Source: Gari tellinella (lineage: Eukaryota; Mollusca; Bivalvia; Cardiida; Psammobiidae). Taken from it: DNA of 64,000 bases. The stretch lies in NCBI GenBank assembly GCA_922989275.2, contig OV277861.1, positions 20,490,479 through 20,554,478 on the forward strand, given 5' to 3'. Under the pieces are notes generated by a model. That model was given only the letters and a program-made list of their open reading frames with translations. It did no database searches and was not told where the DNA came from. Shown piece by piece: positions 29,590 through 42,900 of this stretch. Each line of letters opens with the position of its first letter. Position 1 is the stretch's first letter. The position numbers and the translations under genes were made by a program.

Positions 29590-29866
29590 TGTAGCAGTCA
29601 ATTCTTTCCCCCCTCAAAAGTTTCCCCGGGGAAAGAATTGGCTAGCCAAAACCTTCCCCGGGGAAAGAATTGGCTAGCCAATTCTTTCCCCCCCCTAGTC
29701 GAAAACTTCCCCCCCTATAATTTCAAAAGTGGGATACTTTTAGCTAGCTAATTCTTTCCCCCCCCTTAGTTGAAACTTTCCCCGGGGAAAGAATTGGCTA
29801 GCCAATTCTTTCCCCCCCCCTATAATTTCGCACTGTAGGATTTCTTTCTCACTATCTGGCGGAATT

Positions 29867-32800
29867 GTATGGTTTGACTATCTTGGAGGGGGGGGGGGGG
29901 GAAGTTTTGGCTAGCCAATTCTTTCCCCCCTTTCTGACAGTGTGCGAAATTGTATGCTTTGACTATCTCGGAGGGGGGAAAGTTTTGGCTAGCCAATTCT
30001 TTCCCCCCCTATCTGTCAGTCTGCGGAATTGCATCATTTGACTATCTTGGAGGGGGGAAAGTTTTGGCTAGCCAATTCTTTCCCCCCTCTCTTTCAGTCT
30101 GTGGAATTGTATACTTTGACTATCTTGGAGGGGGGAAAGTTTTGGCTAGCCAATTCTTTCCCCCCCTCTCTTTCAGTCTGTGGAATTGTATACTTTGACT
30201 ATCTTGGAGGGGGGAAAGTTTTGGCTAGCCAATTCTTTCCCCCCTATCTGACAGTGTGCGAAATTGTATGCTTTGACTATCTCTGAGGGGAAAGTTTTGG
30301 CTAGCCAATTCTTCCCCCCCCCCTATCAGCCAGTCTGCAGAATTGCAACATTTGACTATCTTGGAGGGGTAAAAGTTTGGGCAAGCCAATTCTTTCCCCC
30401 CTATCTGACAGTCTGTGGAATTGTATACTTTGACTATGTTGGAGGGAAGAAAGTGTTGGCTAGCCAATTCTTTCCCCCCTATCTGTCAGTCTGCGGAATT
30501 GCATCATTTGACTATCTTGGAGGGGGGAAAGTTTTGGCTAGCCAATTCTTTCCCCCCTATCTGCCAGTCTGCAGAATTGCAACATTTGACTATCTTGGAG
30601 GGGGGAAATGTTTGGCTAGCCAATTCTTTCCCCCCTATCTGACAGTCTGTGGAATTGTATACTTGGACTATCTTGGAGGGGGGAAAGTTTTGGCTAGCCA
30701 ATTCTTTCCCCCCTATCTGTTAGTCTGCGGAATTGCATCATTTGACTATCTTGGAGGGGGGAAAGTTTTGGCTAGCCAATTCTTTCCCCCCTATCTGACA
30801 GTCTGTGGAATTGTATACTTTGACTATGTTGGTGGGGGGAAAGTTTTGGCTAGCCAATTCTTTCCCCCCTATCTGTCAGTCTGCGGAATTGCATCATTTG
30901 ACTATCTTGGAGGGGGAAAAGTTTTGGCTAGCCAATTCTTGTCCCCCTATCTGTCAGTCTGCGGAATTGCATCATTTGACTATCTTTGAGGGGGGAAAGT
31001 TTTGGCTAGCCAATTCTTTCCCCCCTATCTGCCAGTCTGCAGAATTGCAACATTTGACTATGTTGGAGGGGGGAAAGTTTTGGCTAGCCAATTCTTTCCC
31101 CCCTATCTGACAGTCTGTGGAATTGTATACTTGGACTATCTTGGAGGGGGGAAATTTTGGCTAGCCAATTCTTTCCCCCCTATCTGTTAGTCTGTGGAAT
31201 TGCATCATTTGACTATCTTGGAGGTGGGAAAGTTTTGGCTAGCCAATTCTTTCCCCCCTATCTGACAGTCTGTGGAATTGTATACTTTGACTATGTTGGT
31301 GGGGGGAAAGTTTTGGCTAGCCAATTCTTTCCCCCCTATCTGTCAGTCTGCGGAATTGCATCATTTGACTATCTTGGAGGGGGGAAAGTTTTGGCTAGCC
31401 AATTCTTTCCCCCCTATCTGTCAGTCTGCGGAATTGCATCATTTGACTATCTTGGAGGGGGGAAAGTTTTGGCTAGCCAATTCTTTCCCCCCTATCTGCC
31501 AGTCTGCAGAATTGCAACATTTGACTATCCTGGAGGGGGGAAAGTTTTGGCTAGCCAATTCTTTCCCCCGTATCTGACAGTCTGTGGAATTGTATTCTTG
31601 GAGGGGGGAAAGTTTTGGCTAGCCAATTCTTCCCCCCCCCCTATCTGACAGTGTGCAGATTGTATGCTTTGGCTATCTCGGAGGGGGGAAAGTTTTGGCT
31701 AGCCAATTCTTTCCCCCCTATCTGTCAGTCTGCAGTATTGCATCATTTGACTATCTTGGAGGGGGGAAAGTTTTGGCTAGCCAATTCTTTCCCCCCTCTC
31801 TTTCAGTACGTGGAATTGTATACTTTGACTATCTTGGAGGGGGGGGGGGAGTTTTGGCTAGCCAATTGTTTCCCCCCTATCTGACAGTCTGTGCAATGGT
31901 GTGTTTTGACTATTTAAGAGGGGGGGAAGTTTTGGCTAGCCAATTCTTTCCCCCCTATCTGACAGTCTGTGGAATTGTATACTTTGACTATGTTGGTGGG
32001 GGGAAAGTTTTGGCTAGCCAATTCTTTCCCCCCTATCTGCCAGTCTGCAGAATTGCAACATTTGACTATCTCGGAGGGGGGAAAGTTTTGGCTAGCCAAT
32101 TCTTTCCCCCCTATCTGACAGTCTGTGGAATTGTATACTTTGACTATGTTGGTGGGGGGAAAGTTTTGGCTAGCCAATTCTTTCCCCCCCTATCTGTCAG
32201 TCTGCAGAATTGCAACATTTGACTATCTTGGAGGGGGGAAAGTTTTGGCTAGCCAATTCTTTCCCCCCTATCTGACAGTCTGTGGAATTGTATACTTGGA
32301 CTATCTTGGAGGGGGGAAAGTTTTGGCTAGCCAATTCTTTCCCCCCTATCTGTTAGTCTGCGGAATTGCATCATTTGACTATCTTGGAGGGGGGAAAGTT
32401 TTGGCTAGCCAATTCTTTCCCCCCTATCTGACAGTCTGTGGAATTATATACTTTGACTATGTTGGAGGGGGGAAAGTTTTGGCTAGCCAATTCTTTCCCC
32501 CCTATCTGACAGTGTGCAGAATTGCAACATTTGACTATCTTGGAGGGGGGAAAGTTTTGGCTAGCCAATTCTTTCCCCCCTATCTGTCAGTCTGCGGTAT
32601 TGCATCATTTGACTATCTTGGAGGGGGGAAAGTTTTGGCTAGCCAATTCTTTCCCCCCTCTCTTTCAGTATGTGGAATTGTATACTTTGACTATCTTGGA
32701 GGGGGGGGGAAGTTTTGGCTAGCCAATTCTTTCCCCCCTATCTGACAGTCTGTGCAATGGTGTGTTTTGACTATCTAAGAGGGGGGAAAGTTTTGGCTAG

Positions 32801-33912
32801 CCAATTCTTTCCCCCCTATCTGACAGTCTGTGGAATTGTATGCTTTGACTATCTTGAAGGGGGGAAAGGTTTGGCTAGCCAATTCTTTCCCCCCTATCTG
32901 ACAGTGTGCGATATTGTATGCTTTGACTATCTCGGAGGGGGGAAAATTTTGGCTAGCCAATTCTTTCCCCCCTATCTGCCAGTCTGCAGAATTGCAACAT
33001 TTGACTATCTTGGAGGGGGAAAAGTTTTGGCTAGCCAATTCTTTCCCCCCTATCTGACAGTCTGTGGAATTGTATACTTTGACTATGTTGGAGGGGGGAA
33101 AGTTTTGGCTAGCCAATTCTTTCCCCCCTATCTGTCAGTCTGCGGAATTGCATCATTTGAATATCTTGGAGGGGGGAAAGTTTTGGCTAGCCAATTCTTT
33201 CCCCCCTATCTGACAGTGTGCGAAATTGTATGCTTTGACTATCTTGGAGGGGGGGAAAGTTTTGGCTAGCCAATTCTTTCCCCCCTCTCTGTCAGTGTGT
33301 GGAATTGTATGCTTTTACTATAATCTAAGCGGGGGGAAACTTTTGGCTAGCCAATTCTTTCCCCCCTATCTGACAGTGTGCGAAATTGTATGCTTTGAAT
33401 ATCTCGGAGGGTGGAAAGTTTTGGCTAGCCAATTCTTTCCCCCCTATCTGTCAATCTGTATAATAATAATAATCTGCAGAATTGCAACATTTGACTATCT
33501 TGGAGGGGGGAAAGTTTTGGCTAGCCAATTCTTTCCCCCCTCTCTGTCAGTGTGTGGAATTGTATGCTTTTACTATCTAAGCGGGGGAAAAGTTTTGGCT
33601 AGCCAATTCTTTCCCCCCTCTCTTTCAGTCTGTGGAATTGTATACTTTGACTATTTTGGATGGGGAAAAGTTTTGGCTTGCAAATTCTTTCCCCCCTATC
33701 TGACAGTCTGTGCAATTGTATACTTTGACTATCTTGGAGGGGGGGGGGAAGTTTTGGCTAGCCAATGCTTTCCCCCCTATCTGACAGTGTGCGAAATTGT
33801 ATGCTTTGACTATCTCGGAGGGGGGAATGTTTTGGCTAGCCAATTCTTTTCTCCCTATCTGACAGTGTGCGAAATTGTATGCTTTGACTATCTCGGAGGG
33901 GGGAAAGTTTTG
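29867..33912 (+). repeat. Left arm of the satellite
   Basis: About 50 monomers. Monomer subtypes, told apart by the spacer after TATCTG, recur in a fixed order of six (about 468 bp) over 30.56-31.5 kb and partly again at 32.2-32.6 kb, so there is higher-order structure. An ATAATAATAATAAT insertion interrupts one monomer near 33462. Confidence 0.8.
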
Positions 33913-36900
33913 TAATGAAAGGATGCAATTCCGCAGACTGACAGATAGGGGCGAAAGAATTGGCTAGCCAAAACTTTCCCCCCTCCGAGATATTCAAAGC
34001 ATACAATCTGCACACTGTCAGATAGGGGGGAAAGAATTGGCTAGCCAAAACTTTCCCCCTCCAAGATAGTCAAAGCATACAATCTGCACACTGTCAGATA
34101 GGGGGGGAAGAATTGGCTAGCCAAAACTTTCCCCCCTCCGAGATAGTCAAAGCATACAATCTGCACACTGTAAGATAGGGGGGAAAGAATTGGCTAGCCA
34201 AAACTTTCCCCCCTCCAAGATAGTCAAAGCATACAATCTGCACACTGTCAGATAGGGGGGGAAAGAATTGGCTAGCCAAAACTTTCCCCCCTCCAAGATA
34301 GTCCAAGTATACAGTTCAACAAACTGAAAGAGAGGGGAGGGGGGAAAGAATTGGCTAGCCAAAACTTCCCCCCCTCCAAGATAGTCAAAGCATACAATCT
34401 GCACACTGTCAGATAGGGGGAAAAGAATTGGCTAGCCAAAACTTTCTCCCCTCCAAGATAGTCCAAGTATACAGTTCAACAGACTGAAAGCGAGGGGAGG
34501 GGGGAAAGAATTGGCTAGCCAAAACTTTCCCGCCTCCGAGATAGTCAAAGCATACAATCTGCACACTGTCAGATAGGGGGGGAAAGATTTGGCTAGCCAA
34601 AACTTTTCCCCCTCCGAGATAGTCCAAGTATACAATTCTACAGACTGTAAGATATGGGGGGAAAGAATTGGCTAGCCAAAACTTTCCCCCCTCCAAGATA
34701 ATGAAAGGATGCAATTCCGCACACTGACAGATAGGGGGGAAAGAATTGGCTAGCCAAAACTTTCCCCCCTCCGAGATATTCAAAGCATACAATCTGCACA
34801 CTGTCAGATATGGGGGAAAGAATTGGCTAACCATAACTCCCCCCCCCCTCAGAGATAGTCCCAGTATACAATTCTACAGACTGTAAGATATGGGGGGAAA
34901 GAATTGGCTAGCCAAAACTTTCCCCCCTCCGAGATATTCAAAGCATACCATCTGCACACTGTCAGATAGGTGGGAAAGAATTGGCTAGCCAGAACTTTCC
35001 ACCCTCCAAGATAGTCCAAGTATACAATTCTACAGACTGACAGATATGGGGGGAAAGAATTGGCTAGCCAAAACTTTCCCCCCTCCAAGATAATGAAAGG
35101 ATGCAATTCCGCAGACTGACAGATAGGGGGGAAAGAATTGGCTAGCCAAAACTTTCCCCCCTCCGAGATATTCAAAGCATACAAGCTGCACACTGTCAGA
35201 TAGGGGGGAAAGAATTGGCTAGCCAAAACTTCCCCCCCATCGAGATAGTCAAAGCATACAATCTGCACACTGTAAGATAAGGGGGAAAGAATTGGCTAGC
35301 CAAAACTTTCCCCCCTCCAAGATAGTCAAAGCATACAATCTGCACACGGTCAGATAGGGGGGAAAGAATTGGCTAGCCAAAACTTTCCCCCCTCAGAGAT
35401 AGTCCAAGTATTCAATTCTACAGACTGCAAGATAGGGGGGAAAGAATTGGCTAGCCAAAACTTTCCCCCCTCCGAGATATTCAAAGCATACAATATGCAC
35501 ACTGTCAGATAGGGGGGAAAGAATTGGCTAGCCAAATCTTTCCCCCCTCCGAGATAGTCCAAGTATACAATTCTACAGACTGTAAGATATGGGGGGAAAG
35601 AATTGGCTAGCCAAAACTTCCCCCCCTCCAAGATAATGAAAGGATGCAGTTCAGCAGACTGACAGATAGGGGGGGAAAGAATTGGCTAGCCAAAACTTTC
35701 CCCCCTCCGAGATATTCAAAGCATACAATCTGCACACTGTCAGATAGGGGGGAAAGAATTGGCTAGCCAAAACTTTCCCTCCTCCAAGATAGTCAAAGCA
35801 TACAATCTGCACACTGTCAGATAGGGGGGAAACAATTGGCTAGCCAAAACTTTCCCCCCTCCGAGATAGTCAAAGCATACAATCTGCACACTGTAAGATA
35901 GGGGGGAAAGAATTGGCTAGCCAAAACTTTCCCCCCTCCAAGATAGTCAAAGCATACAATCTGCACACTGTCAGATATCGGGGGAAAGAATTGGCTAGCC
36001 AAAACTTTCCCCCCTCCAAGATAGTCCAAGTATACAGTTCAACAGACTGAAAGAGAGGGGAGGGGGGAAAGAATTGGCTAGCCAAAACTTCCCCCCCTCC
36101 AAGATAGTCAAAGCATACAATCTGCACACTGTCAGATAGGGGGGAAAGAATTGGCTAGCCAAAACTTTCCCCCCTCCGAGATATTCAAAGCATACAATCT
36201 GCACACTGTCAGATAGGGGGGAAAGAATTGGCTAGCCAAAACTTTCCCCCCTCCGAGATAGTCCCAGTATACAATTCTACAGACTGTAAGATATGGGGGG
36301 AAAGAATTGGCTAGCCAAAACTTTCCCCCCTCCGAGATATTCAAAGCATACAATCTGCACACTGTCAGATAGGTGGGAAAGAATTGGCTAGCCTGAACTT
36401 TCCCCCCTCCAGGATAGTCCAAGTATACAATTCTACAGACTGTAAGATATGGGGGGAAAGAATTGGCTAGCCAAAACTTTCCCCCCTCCAAGATAATGAA
36501 AGGATGCAATTCCGCAGACTGACAGATAGGGGGGAAAGAATTGGCTAGCCAAAACTTTCCCCCCTCCGAGATATTCAAAGCATACAAGCTGCACACTGTC
36601 AGATAGGGGGGAAAGAATTGGCTAGCCAAAACTTTCCCCCCATCGAGATAGTCAAAGCATACAATCTGCACACTGTAAGATAGGGGGGAAAGAATTGGCT
36701 AGCCAAAACTTTCCCCCCTCCAAGATTTGTCAAAGCATACAATCTGCACACGGTCAGATAGGGGGGAAAGAATTGGCTAGCCAAAACTTTCCCCCCTCAG
36801 AGATAGTCCAAGTATTCAATTCTACAGACTGCAAGATAGGGGGGAAAGAATTGGCTAGCCAAAACTTTCCCCCCTCCGAGATATTCAAAGCATACAATCT

Positions 36901-38830
36901 GCACACTGTCAGATAGGGGGGAAAGAATTGGCTAGCCAAAACTTTCTCCCCTCCGAGATAGTCCAAGTATACTATTCTACAGACTGTAAGATATGGGGGG
37001 AAAGAATTGGCTAGCCAAAACTTTCCCCCCTCCAAGATAATGAAAGGATGCAATTCAGCAGACTGACAGATAGGGGGGGGAAAGAATTGGCTATCCAAAA
37101 CTTTCCCCCCTCCGAGATATTCAAAGCATACAATCTGCACACTGTCAGATAGGGGGGAAAGAATTGGCTAGCCAAAACTTTCCCCCCTCCAAGATAGTCA
37201 AAGCATACAATCTGCACACTGTCAGATAGGGGGGAAAGAATTGGCTAGCCAAAACTTTCCCCCCTCCGAGATAGTCAAAGCATACAATCTGCACACTGTA
37301 AGATAGGGGGGAAAGAATTGGCTAGCCAAAACTTTCCCCCCTCCAAGATAGTCAAAGCATACAATCTGCACACTGTCAGATATCGGGGGAAAGAATTGGC
37401 TAGCCAAAACTTTCCCCCCTCCAAGATAGTCCAAGTATACAGTTCAACAGACTGAAAGAGAGGGGAGGGGGGAAAGAATTGGCTAGCCAAAACTTCCCCC
37501 CCTCAAAGATAGTCAAAGCATACAATCTGCACACTGTCAGATAGGGGGGAAAGAATTGGCTAGCCAAAACTTTCCCCCCTCCAAGATAGTCAAAGCATTC
37601 AATCTGCACACTGTCAGATAGGGGGGAAAGAATTGGCTAGCCAAAACTTTCTCCCCTCCAAGATAGTCCAAGTATACAGTTCAACAGACTGAAAGCGAGG
37701 GGAGGGGGGAAAGAATTGGCTAGCCAAAACTTTCCCGCCTCCGAGATAGTCAAAGCATACAATCTGCACACTGTCAGATAGGGGGGAAAGAATTGGCTAG
37801 CCAAAACTTTCCCCCCTCCGAGATAGTCCAAGTATACACTTCTACAGACTGTAAGATATGGGGGGAAAGAATTGGCTAGCCAAAACTTCCCCCCCTCCAA
37901 GATAATGAAAGGATGCAATTCCGCAGACTGACAGATAGGGGGGAAAGAATTGGCTAGCCAAAACTTTCCCCCCTCCGAGATATTCAAAGCATACAATCTG
38001 CACACTGTCAGATAGGGGGGAAATAATTGGCTAGCCAAAACTTTCCCCCCTCCGAGATAGTCCCAGTATACAATTCTACAGACTGTAAGATATGGGGGGG
38101 AAAGAATTGGCTAGCCAAAACTTTCCCCCCTCCAAGATAATGAAAGGATGCAATTCGGCAGACTGACAGATAGGGGGGAAAGAATTGGCTAGCCAAAACT
38201 TTCCCCCCTCCGAGATAGTCAAAGCATACAATCTGCACACGATCAGATAGGGGGGAAAGAATTGGCTAGCCAAAACTTTCCCCCCTCCGAGATAGTCCAA
38301 GTATACAATTCTACAGACTGCAAGATATGGGGGGAAAGAATTGGCTAGCCAAAACGTTCCCCCCTCCAAGATAATGAAAGGATGCAATTCCGCAGACTGA
38401 CAGATAGGGGGGAAAGAATTGGCTAGCCAAATCTTTCCCCCCTCCAAGATAGTCAAAGTATACAATTCCACAGACTGACAGACAGGGGGGAAAGAATTGG
38501 CTAGCCAAAACTTTCCCCCTTCCATATATAGTCAAAGGATACCAAACCACATACTGAAAGAGAGGGGGAAAGAATTGGCTAGCCAAAATTTTCCCCCCTC
38601 CTAGATGGTCAAAGTATCCAATTCCACAGACTGAAAGAGAGGTGGGGGGAAAGAATTGGCTAGCCAAAACTTTCCCCCTCAAAGAGAGCCAAAGTATACA
38701 TTTCAACAGACTGACAGATAGGGGGGAAAGAATTGGCTAGCCAGAACTTTCCCCCCTCCATATAACGTCAAAAGGATACAATTCCGCAGATTGACTGAGA
38801 GGGGGGGGGGAAGAATTGGCTAGCCAAAAC
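33913..38830 (-). repeat. Right arm of the satellite
   Basis: About 60 inverted monomers. A block of about 1404 bp (18 monomers) is duplicated in tandem: the unusual CATCGAGATAGTC recurs at about 35238 and 36641, and the GAGAGGGGAGGGGGG variant at about 36056 and 37460. Confidence 0.8.
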
Positions 38831-39064
38831 TTTCCCCCCCCCTCTGAATTGCGAAAATATATATATATATTCTCAATTATGAGTTTTTAGGGGGTAAAGA
38901 ATTGGCTAGCCAATTCTTTCCCCGGGGAAACTTTTGACTAGGGGGGGGGAAAGAATTGGCTAGCCAATTCTTTCCCCGGGGAAGGTTTTGGCTAGCCAAT
39001 TCTTTCCCCGGGGAAACTTTTAGCAGGGGGGAAAGAATTGGCTGTTACACGGGGTCCAATTTTA

Positions 39065-39190
39065 TAAGGAGTAAACTTGAGTTGAGTCGGAGAACGTTCT
39101 CAAGCATTTGATTGGTCAGAGTTGAGCCTAGGCTCAACTCTGACCAATAAAAGTATTGAGAACGACTTCAGACTCAACTAACACGCTTTA
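39065..39190. repeat. Long palindrome (TTGAGTTGAG...CTCAACTAA)
   Basis: A near-palindrome of about 115 nt centred at GAGCCTAGGCTC, with arms TGGTCAGAGTTGAG and GAGAACG. It is probably a foldback MITE. Confidence 0.65.
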
Positions 39191-39621
39191 AAACCTTGAA
39201 CCCTTGAACCCTTCAATCTCTCCTTTCTCTCTGTCATTCTCCTCTATATAAGTATATACATGTACAGTGATGTACAATTTAAAAAGACTAGCAACCAGAT
39301 TTAGCATAAAAAATAGTAATTTGTAAATGTATGTCAAACGCTTATATAAACAAATAAAAAATTAAAATCAATTGCCGTCTGCTTTTGTGTCTGAAATTTA
39401 ACTTTGACATCAGAAATATTGAAATTAGTGGCAAATAGTTTGTATCCTGATCAGACGCCGCGTTTGCAAATTACTCTTGCACTCAGGGTAAGGCAGTGAA
39501 GGGGTTAAAAACTTAACCATGCAAATATATTTGTTGACTTTTGTTTGCTTTCAATTTCGTTAAATTGGGAAATAATTTTGGCTTCTAATTGCACACGAAA
39601 ATAAAGCAAATTGCAATTTAC

Positions 39622-39697
39622 CTGTAGTACTAGTTGGCAGCAAGTACAACAATATATAAATTGACAATATATTCCATAAAAAGTGAAACCGTGCCAT
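39622..39697 (-). CDS. Gene A exon 1: start codon and signal peptide
   Basis: ATG at 39697-39695, 25 codons plus one base, then donor GTAAAT. The peptide begins MARFHFLWNI, runs through a hydrophobic core LSIYILLYLLP and ends TSTTG, a normal secretory signal with a likely cleavage site near the exon end. Length (76 nt) and phase match gene B exon 1 exactly, although the sequences differ. The next exon completes the glycine codon. It is separated from exon 2 by 11.7 kb containing the satellite. The transcription start is not visible; a MITE lies about 100 bp upstream. Confidence 0.8.
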
Positions 39698-39795
39698 ACT
39701 TATACAGCTCAAACACACTTTACAAGTTCGAGTTCTGTTCACCCTGTTATGAAGTAATTTGCTATATTTGATTTCATATGGCCTTCATTCAACTA

Positions 39796-39996
39796 CAGTA
39801 AAACATTTCCATTTTGACCACCTAAACGAATGCTAATTGGTCGTGTAAAAGACAGGTTACAGCTTGAAGCATGGTGATAGTTAAACAAAAGCTCCTTTAG
39901 GAGCTTTCTGTGTTACTGTCACCTTGCTTTAAGCAGTCGCCTGTCGTAAACACTTAATAATTAACACAATTAAGTGGTCGCAATAAGGTTTTACTG
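39796..39996. mobile_element. TA-flanked MITE (CAGTAAAAC ends) just upstream of gene A
   Basis: Ends CAGTAAAACATTTCC... and ...AATAAGGTTTTACTG with TA on both sides. A central palindrome reads AAAGCTCCTTTAGGAGCTTT. It lies 99 nt upstream of the gene A start codon, so it may contribute 5' UTR or promoter sequence. Confidence 0.75.
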
Positions 39997-42900
39997 TATT
40001 CCCTGGTCTGCCTATTGAGAACAATTGTATTACACAAAAGAGCTAAACATAGAGTACCTGCAACGGGGTCGAATTTCAAAATATGTTGAAAACCGAATGA
40101 AGTCCCTTTTCACGGAAGACAGTCAACATGGAAAATACGTTTCGTTTCCTTTAACCCTTTCACTGTCAATGACACCAAAATGCGCGTTTGCAAACAGTTT
40201 GGATCCTAAGCAGCCACAGCGTAACGCAGCCATTGATCAGGATCCAAATTGTTTGACATTCGTATCTGTATTTGTTAAGTCACACAGATTAAACCCATTC
40301 ATCCTTACCTTAGCCTGTTTCTAGTTTTGAAGATAGTTGACCACATAAAGCAGGTTGAAAGTAAAATAGAATGCATCTTTATCTCTTCTTTTACTTTCAG
40401 CCTTCTTTAAGCTTCCATCTTCTAAGAATATAGAAACTATTTTCTTATTTCACATAATCATGATATGAACTTTATTCTCCATTGGAGGAATATTTCAAAT
40501 GCATAAAAAGTAGCGTCTATTGAGTAATGGGTTAAAATCAAACCTTAAAATGATATCACAGACAACACTATTGAAGCAGAGGGCAATTAGGCGTCAATGG
40601 AGTAAAAAGCTTCGGGTAATGTTGACAATTAACACTTTCACCGCCAAAGTCGTCCAAAGTCGACTTTGCAAACAGATTGGATGCAGATCAGACGCCGCGT
40701 GACGCGGCGTCTGATCTGGATCCAAGCTGTTTGACACTCGTATCGATATTTCTTAAGTCATACTACCTTAAATCTAACTTTGAAACGATATTGCAGACGA
40801 CAAGATTGAGCAGACGACAATGAAACGGTGAAGGGGTAAAAATCTTACGAACAATTTGATCATGAAAATGAATGAATGGTGTTTTACGGCCCATCGACAC
40901 AAAAAGGTCATTTAGAGCCGAAAATTTGATCATGAAAGGATTAAGGTAATTTTGACAATTAAAGGGTTAACAAGGAAAAAAAATCACATTGATCCTGAAA
41001 CCTAAACTACCTTCACATTCAAAGTGTTTGTATTGTAAATTGTGTCACGAATAACCCATTCACTGCCGCGACGTCATCAATTTTAAACATTTGTCGTCTG
41101 CTTTTGTTTTTCAAAAATAACATTAGATATTTTGACTTAAGAACTATTGAAATGAAAGTCAAACAGTTTTGATCTTCTGGTCAGGATCGAAACTGTTTGT
41201 AAATAACTTGAGCGTTAGGGGTAAGGCAGTGAGAGGGTTAACGGCGGGTCTGTTTTTATTGTTGGCTGAACGGTTGATATTAGTTAGACGCCGAATTTCA
41301 ACCTAACATTTATCCAGCCGTAATATCGTCTGCTTTGAAATTGTCGTCTACAATACAGTTTTTAAATACGAGTGTCAAACAGATTTGATCAAGATCAGAC
41401 GCCGCATTAAGCGGCGTCTGATCTTGATCAAAACTGTTTGCAAAAAAATGCCAATCAAGTCGCGATCGGCAGGAAGCCAGCTACCAGGCATTCATAAGTG
41501 TTTAAGTCAAGCATGTGATAGAGAATATAGACTCCGTAAGACAAGAACATTTCTAATCGTTGGTTAGTCTTACGGGTATTTATAGAAGCGTTATCAAATG
41601 AGGTAACTCGAATGAAGCGACTGACTAAAGCGAGCTCGCAGTATGGAGGATCGGCTGTATTTGATCATCTGATTTGATGGACATTGAGAGCAAAATCACG
41701 TGGAACTATAGTTCGGTTTATAGTCGTCTATAGTGACTATAGCTCCAACAGAGCACCGATGGTTTGACCCTCAGACGGCTCATTCTAAGTTTTCATTGGT
41801 TCGACAAATGGTCTCCTTCTGTCGACCTTAATGCGCATGCGCCGGCCTCACTTTCGATTGACTTTAGACCGGACTATAGTTCCACGTGAAGTTGCTCAAA
41901 AATTGGGCTGGAGTTCAGTAGACAATCAGTAGTAGTAGTATGAATATACCGCTACTACTATAATCAACTATTGGCTCGTTAACATACAAATCAGTGATTA
42001 TAATTGTAAATAATTTGAATCCAGATGAAACGCCGAGCAACTCGATTTCTCATTGTTTTCAAAACTGTTTGACAATATGATTATATTTTGAAAATATATT
42101 TTGTTGTCACCAATATTAAACTCTTTCACTGACAACGGCACCAAAAGGCGACGTTGCAAACAGCTTGTATCTTGATCCGACGCCGCGTGACGCGGCGTCT
42201 GATCAGGATCAAAACTGTTTGACACTCGTATCGACATTTCTTCAGTCGAAACAGCCTTTAAGCTGACTTTAAAAACTATTGCAGACAACACCACTGATGT
42301 AGACGATATTTTGGCGGTAAGAGGGTTAAAGCAGACGATAAAGCTTGGCAATAAAAGAGTTAAAACGAACTGCTAACATGTAATTCGTGCCAATTTCTAT
42401 ATTATTTTGTATTTGCTTTCAGTGTCCTTAAAATGGGGAAAACAACATTCACCCCTGAAACACAGCCCGTTAACCCTTTCATTATCAAATTAAACGTCAG
42501 ATTTTTACCCTTTCACCGGTATATTGTCGTCTGCTTCAATATCGATATTTGCAAAGGCAGTATAACTGACGAAATTTTAAAAACAGGTGGCAAACAGTTT
42601 TGATCCTGATCAGACGCCGCGTCACGCGGCGTCTGATCAGGGTCAAAACTGTTTGAAAATGCGCTTTGCAACGTAATTGAAGGTGAAAGTGTTAACTCAA
42701 AGCCTATTTCTAGTTTTGAAGACCCGTGATCACTTAAAGCAGCTTGAAGTTAAACAGAAGGTACATGTGCCTTAAGGGGTATTCTGCCTTACGCTCAGTC
42801 TACTTTAAGCTGCTTTCTATTAGGATGTGTTAAGTTATTATTTAGGAACTTACTCATAACTGTATAAATTGGATTTTTTTTCTTCAGTGGAGGAATAAAT

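Larger units (their letters stand above)
29590..39050. repeat. 9.4-kb inverted satellite array, 78-bp monomer with internal hairpin
   Basis: More than 100 monomers of about 78 bp. Each contains GGGGGGAAAG, then TTTTGGCTAGCCAATT, then CTTTCCCCCC, an imperfect 36-nt hairpin centred on the perfect palindrome TTGGCTAGCCAA, plus a spacer such as TATCTGTCAGTCTGCGGAAT. From about 29867 to 33912 monomers read in one orientation, from 33913 to about 38830 in the other. The outer edges (29590-29870 and 38890-39050) are GC-rich CCCCGGGG-containing segments that invert each other, starting near GTGTA-CAG-CAATTCTTT. The whole block therefore behaves as one TIR-bounded unit inside gene A intron 1. The long ORFs in it exist because 78 is divisible by 3; they encode a 26-residue repeat with no credible protein function. 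Confidence 0.93.
1138..39697 (-). other. Gene A locus: secreted EGF-like/fucolectin-domain gene, partial
   Basis: Five exons read leftward: 39697-39622, 27884-27726, 26509-26321, 25533-25333 and 1392-1138. All have GT/AG junctions in phase 1, and their lengths are identical exon by exon to gene B on the other strand. The encoded order is signal peptide, EGF-like module, FTP domain, then the first half of a second FTP domain. The 3' part lies left of the window. Intron 1 (11.7 kb) carries the satellite array and intron 4 (24 kb) the nested transposons. FTP domains bind fucose in family members; binding by this protein is inference. In molluscs such modules also form ectodomains of receptor-like proteins, so a membrane-bound product is possible. 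Splicing is predicted, not observed. Confidence 0.8.

Noticed and set aside
29950..38706. Dozens of 60-240-codon ORFs with LASQFFPP / FWLANSFPP repeats
   Set aside because: They are the 78-bp satellite read in several frames on both strands. No start context, no unique sequence and no domain.
29867..38830. CRISPR-like regular repeat spacing
   Set aside because: Spacers are themselves a small set of repeated variants and the host is a eukaryote; the array is a satellite.
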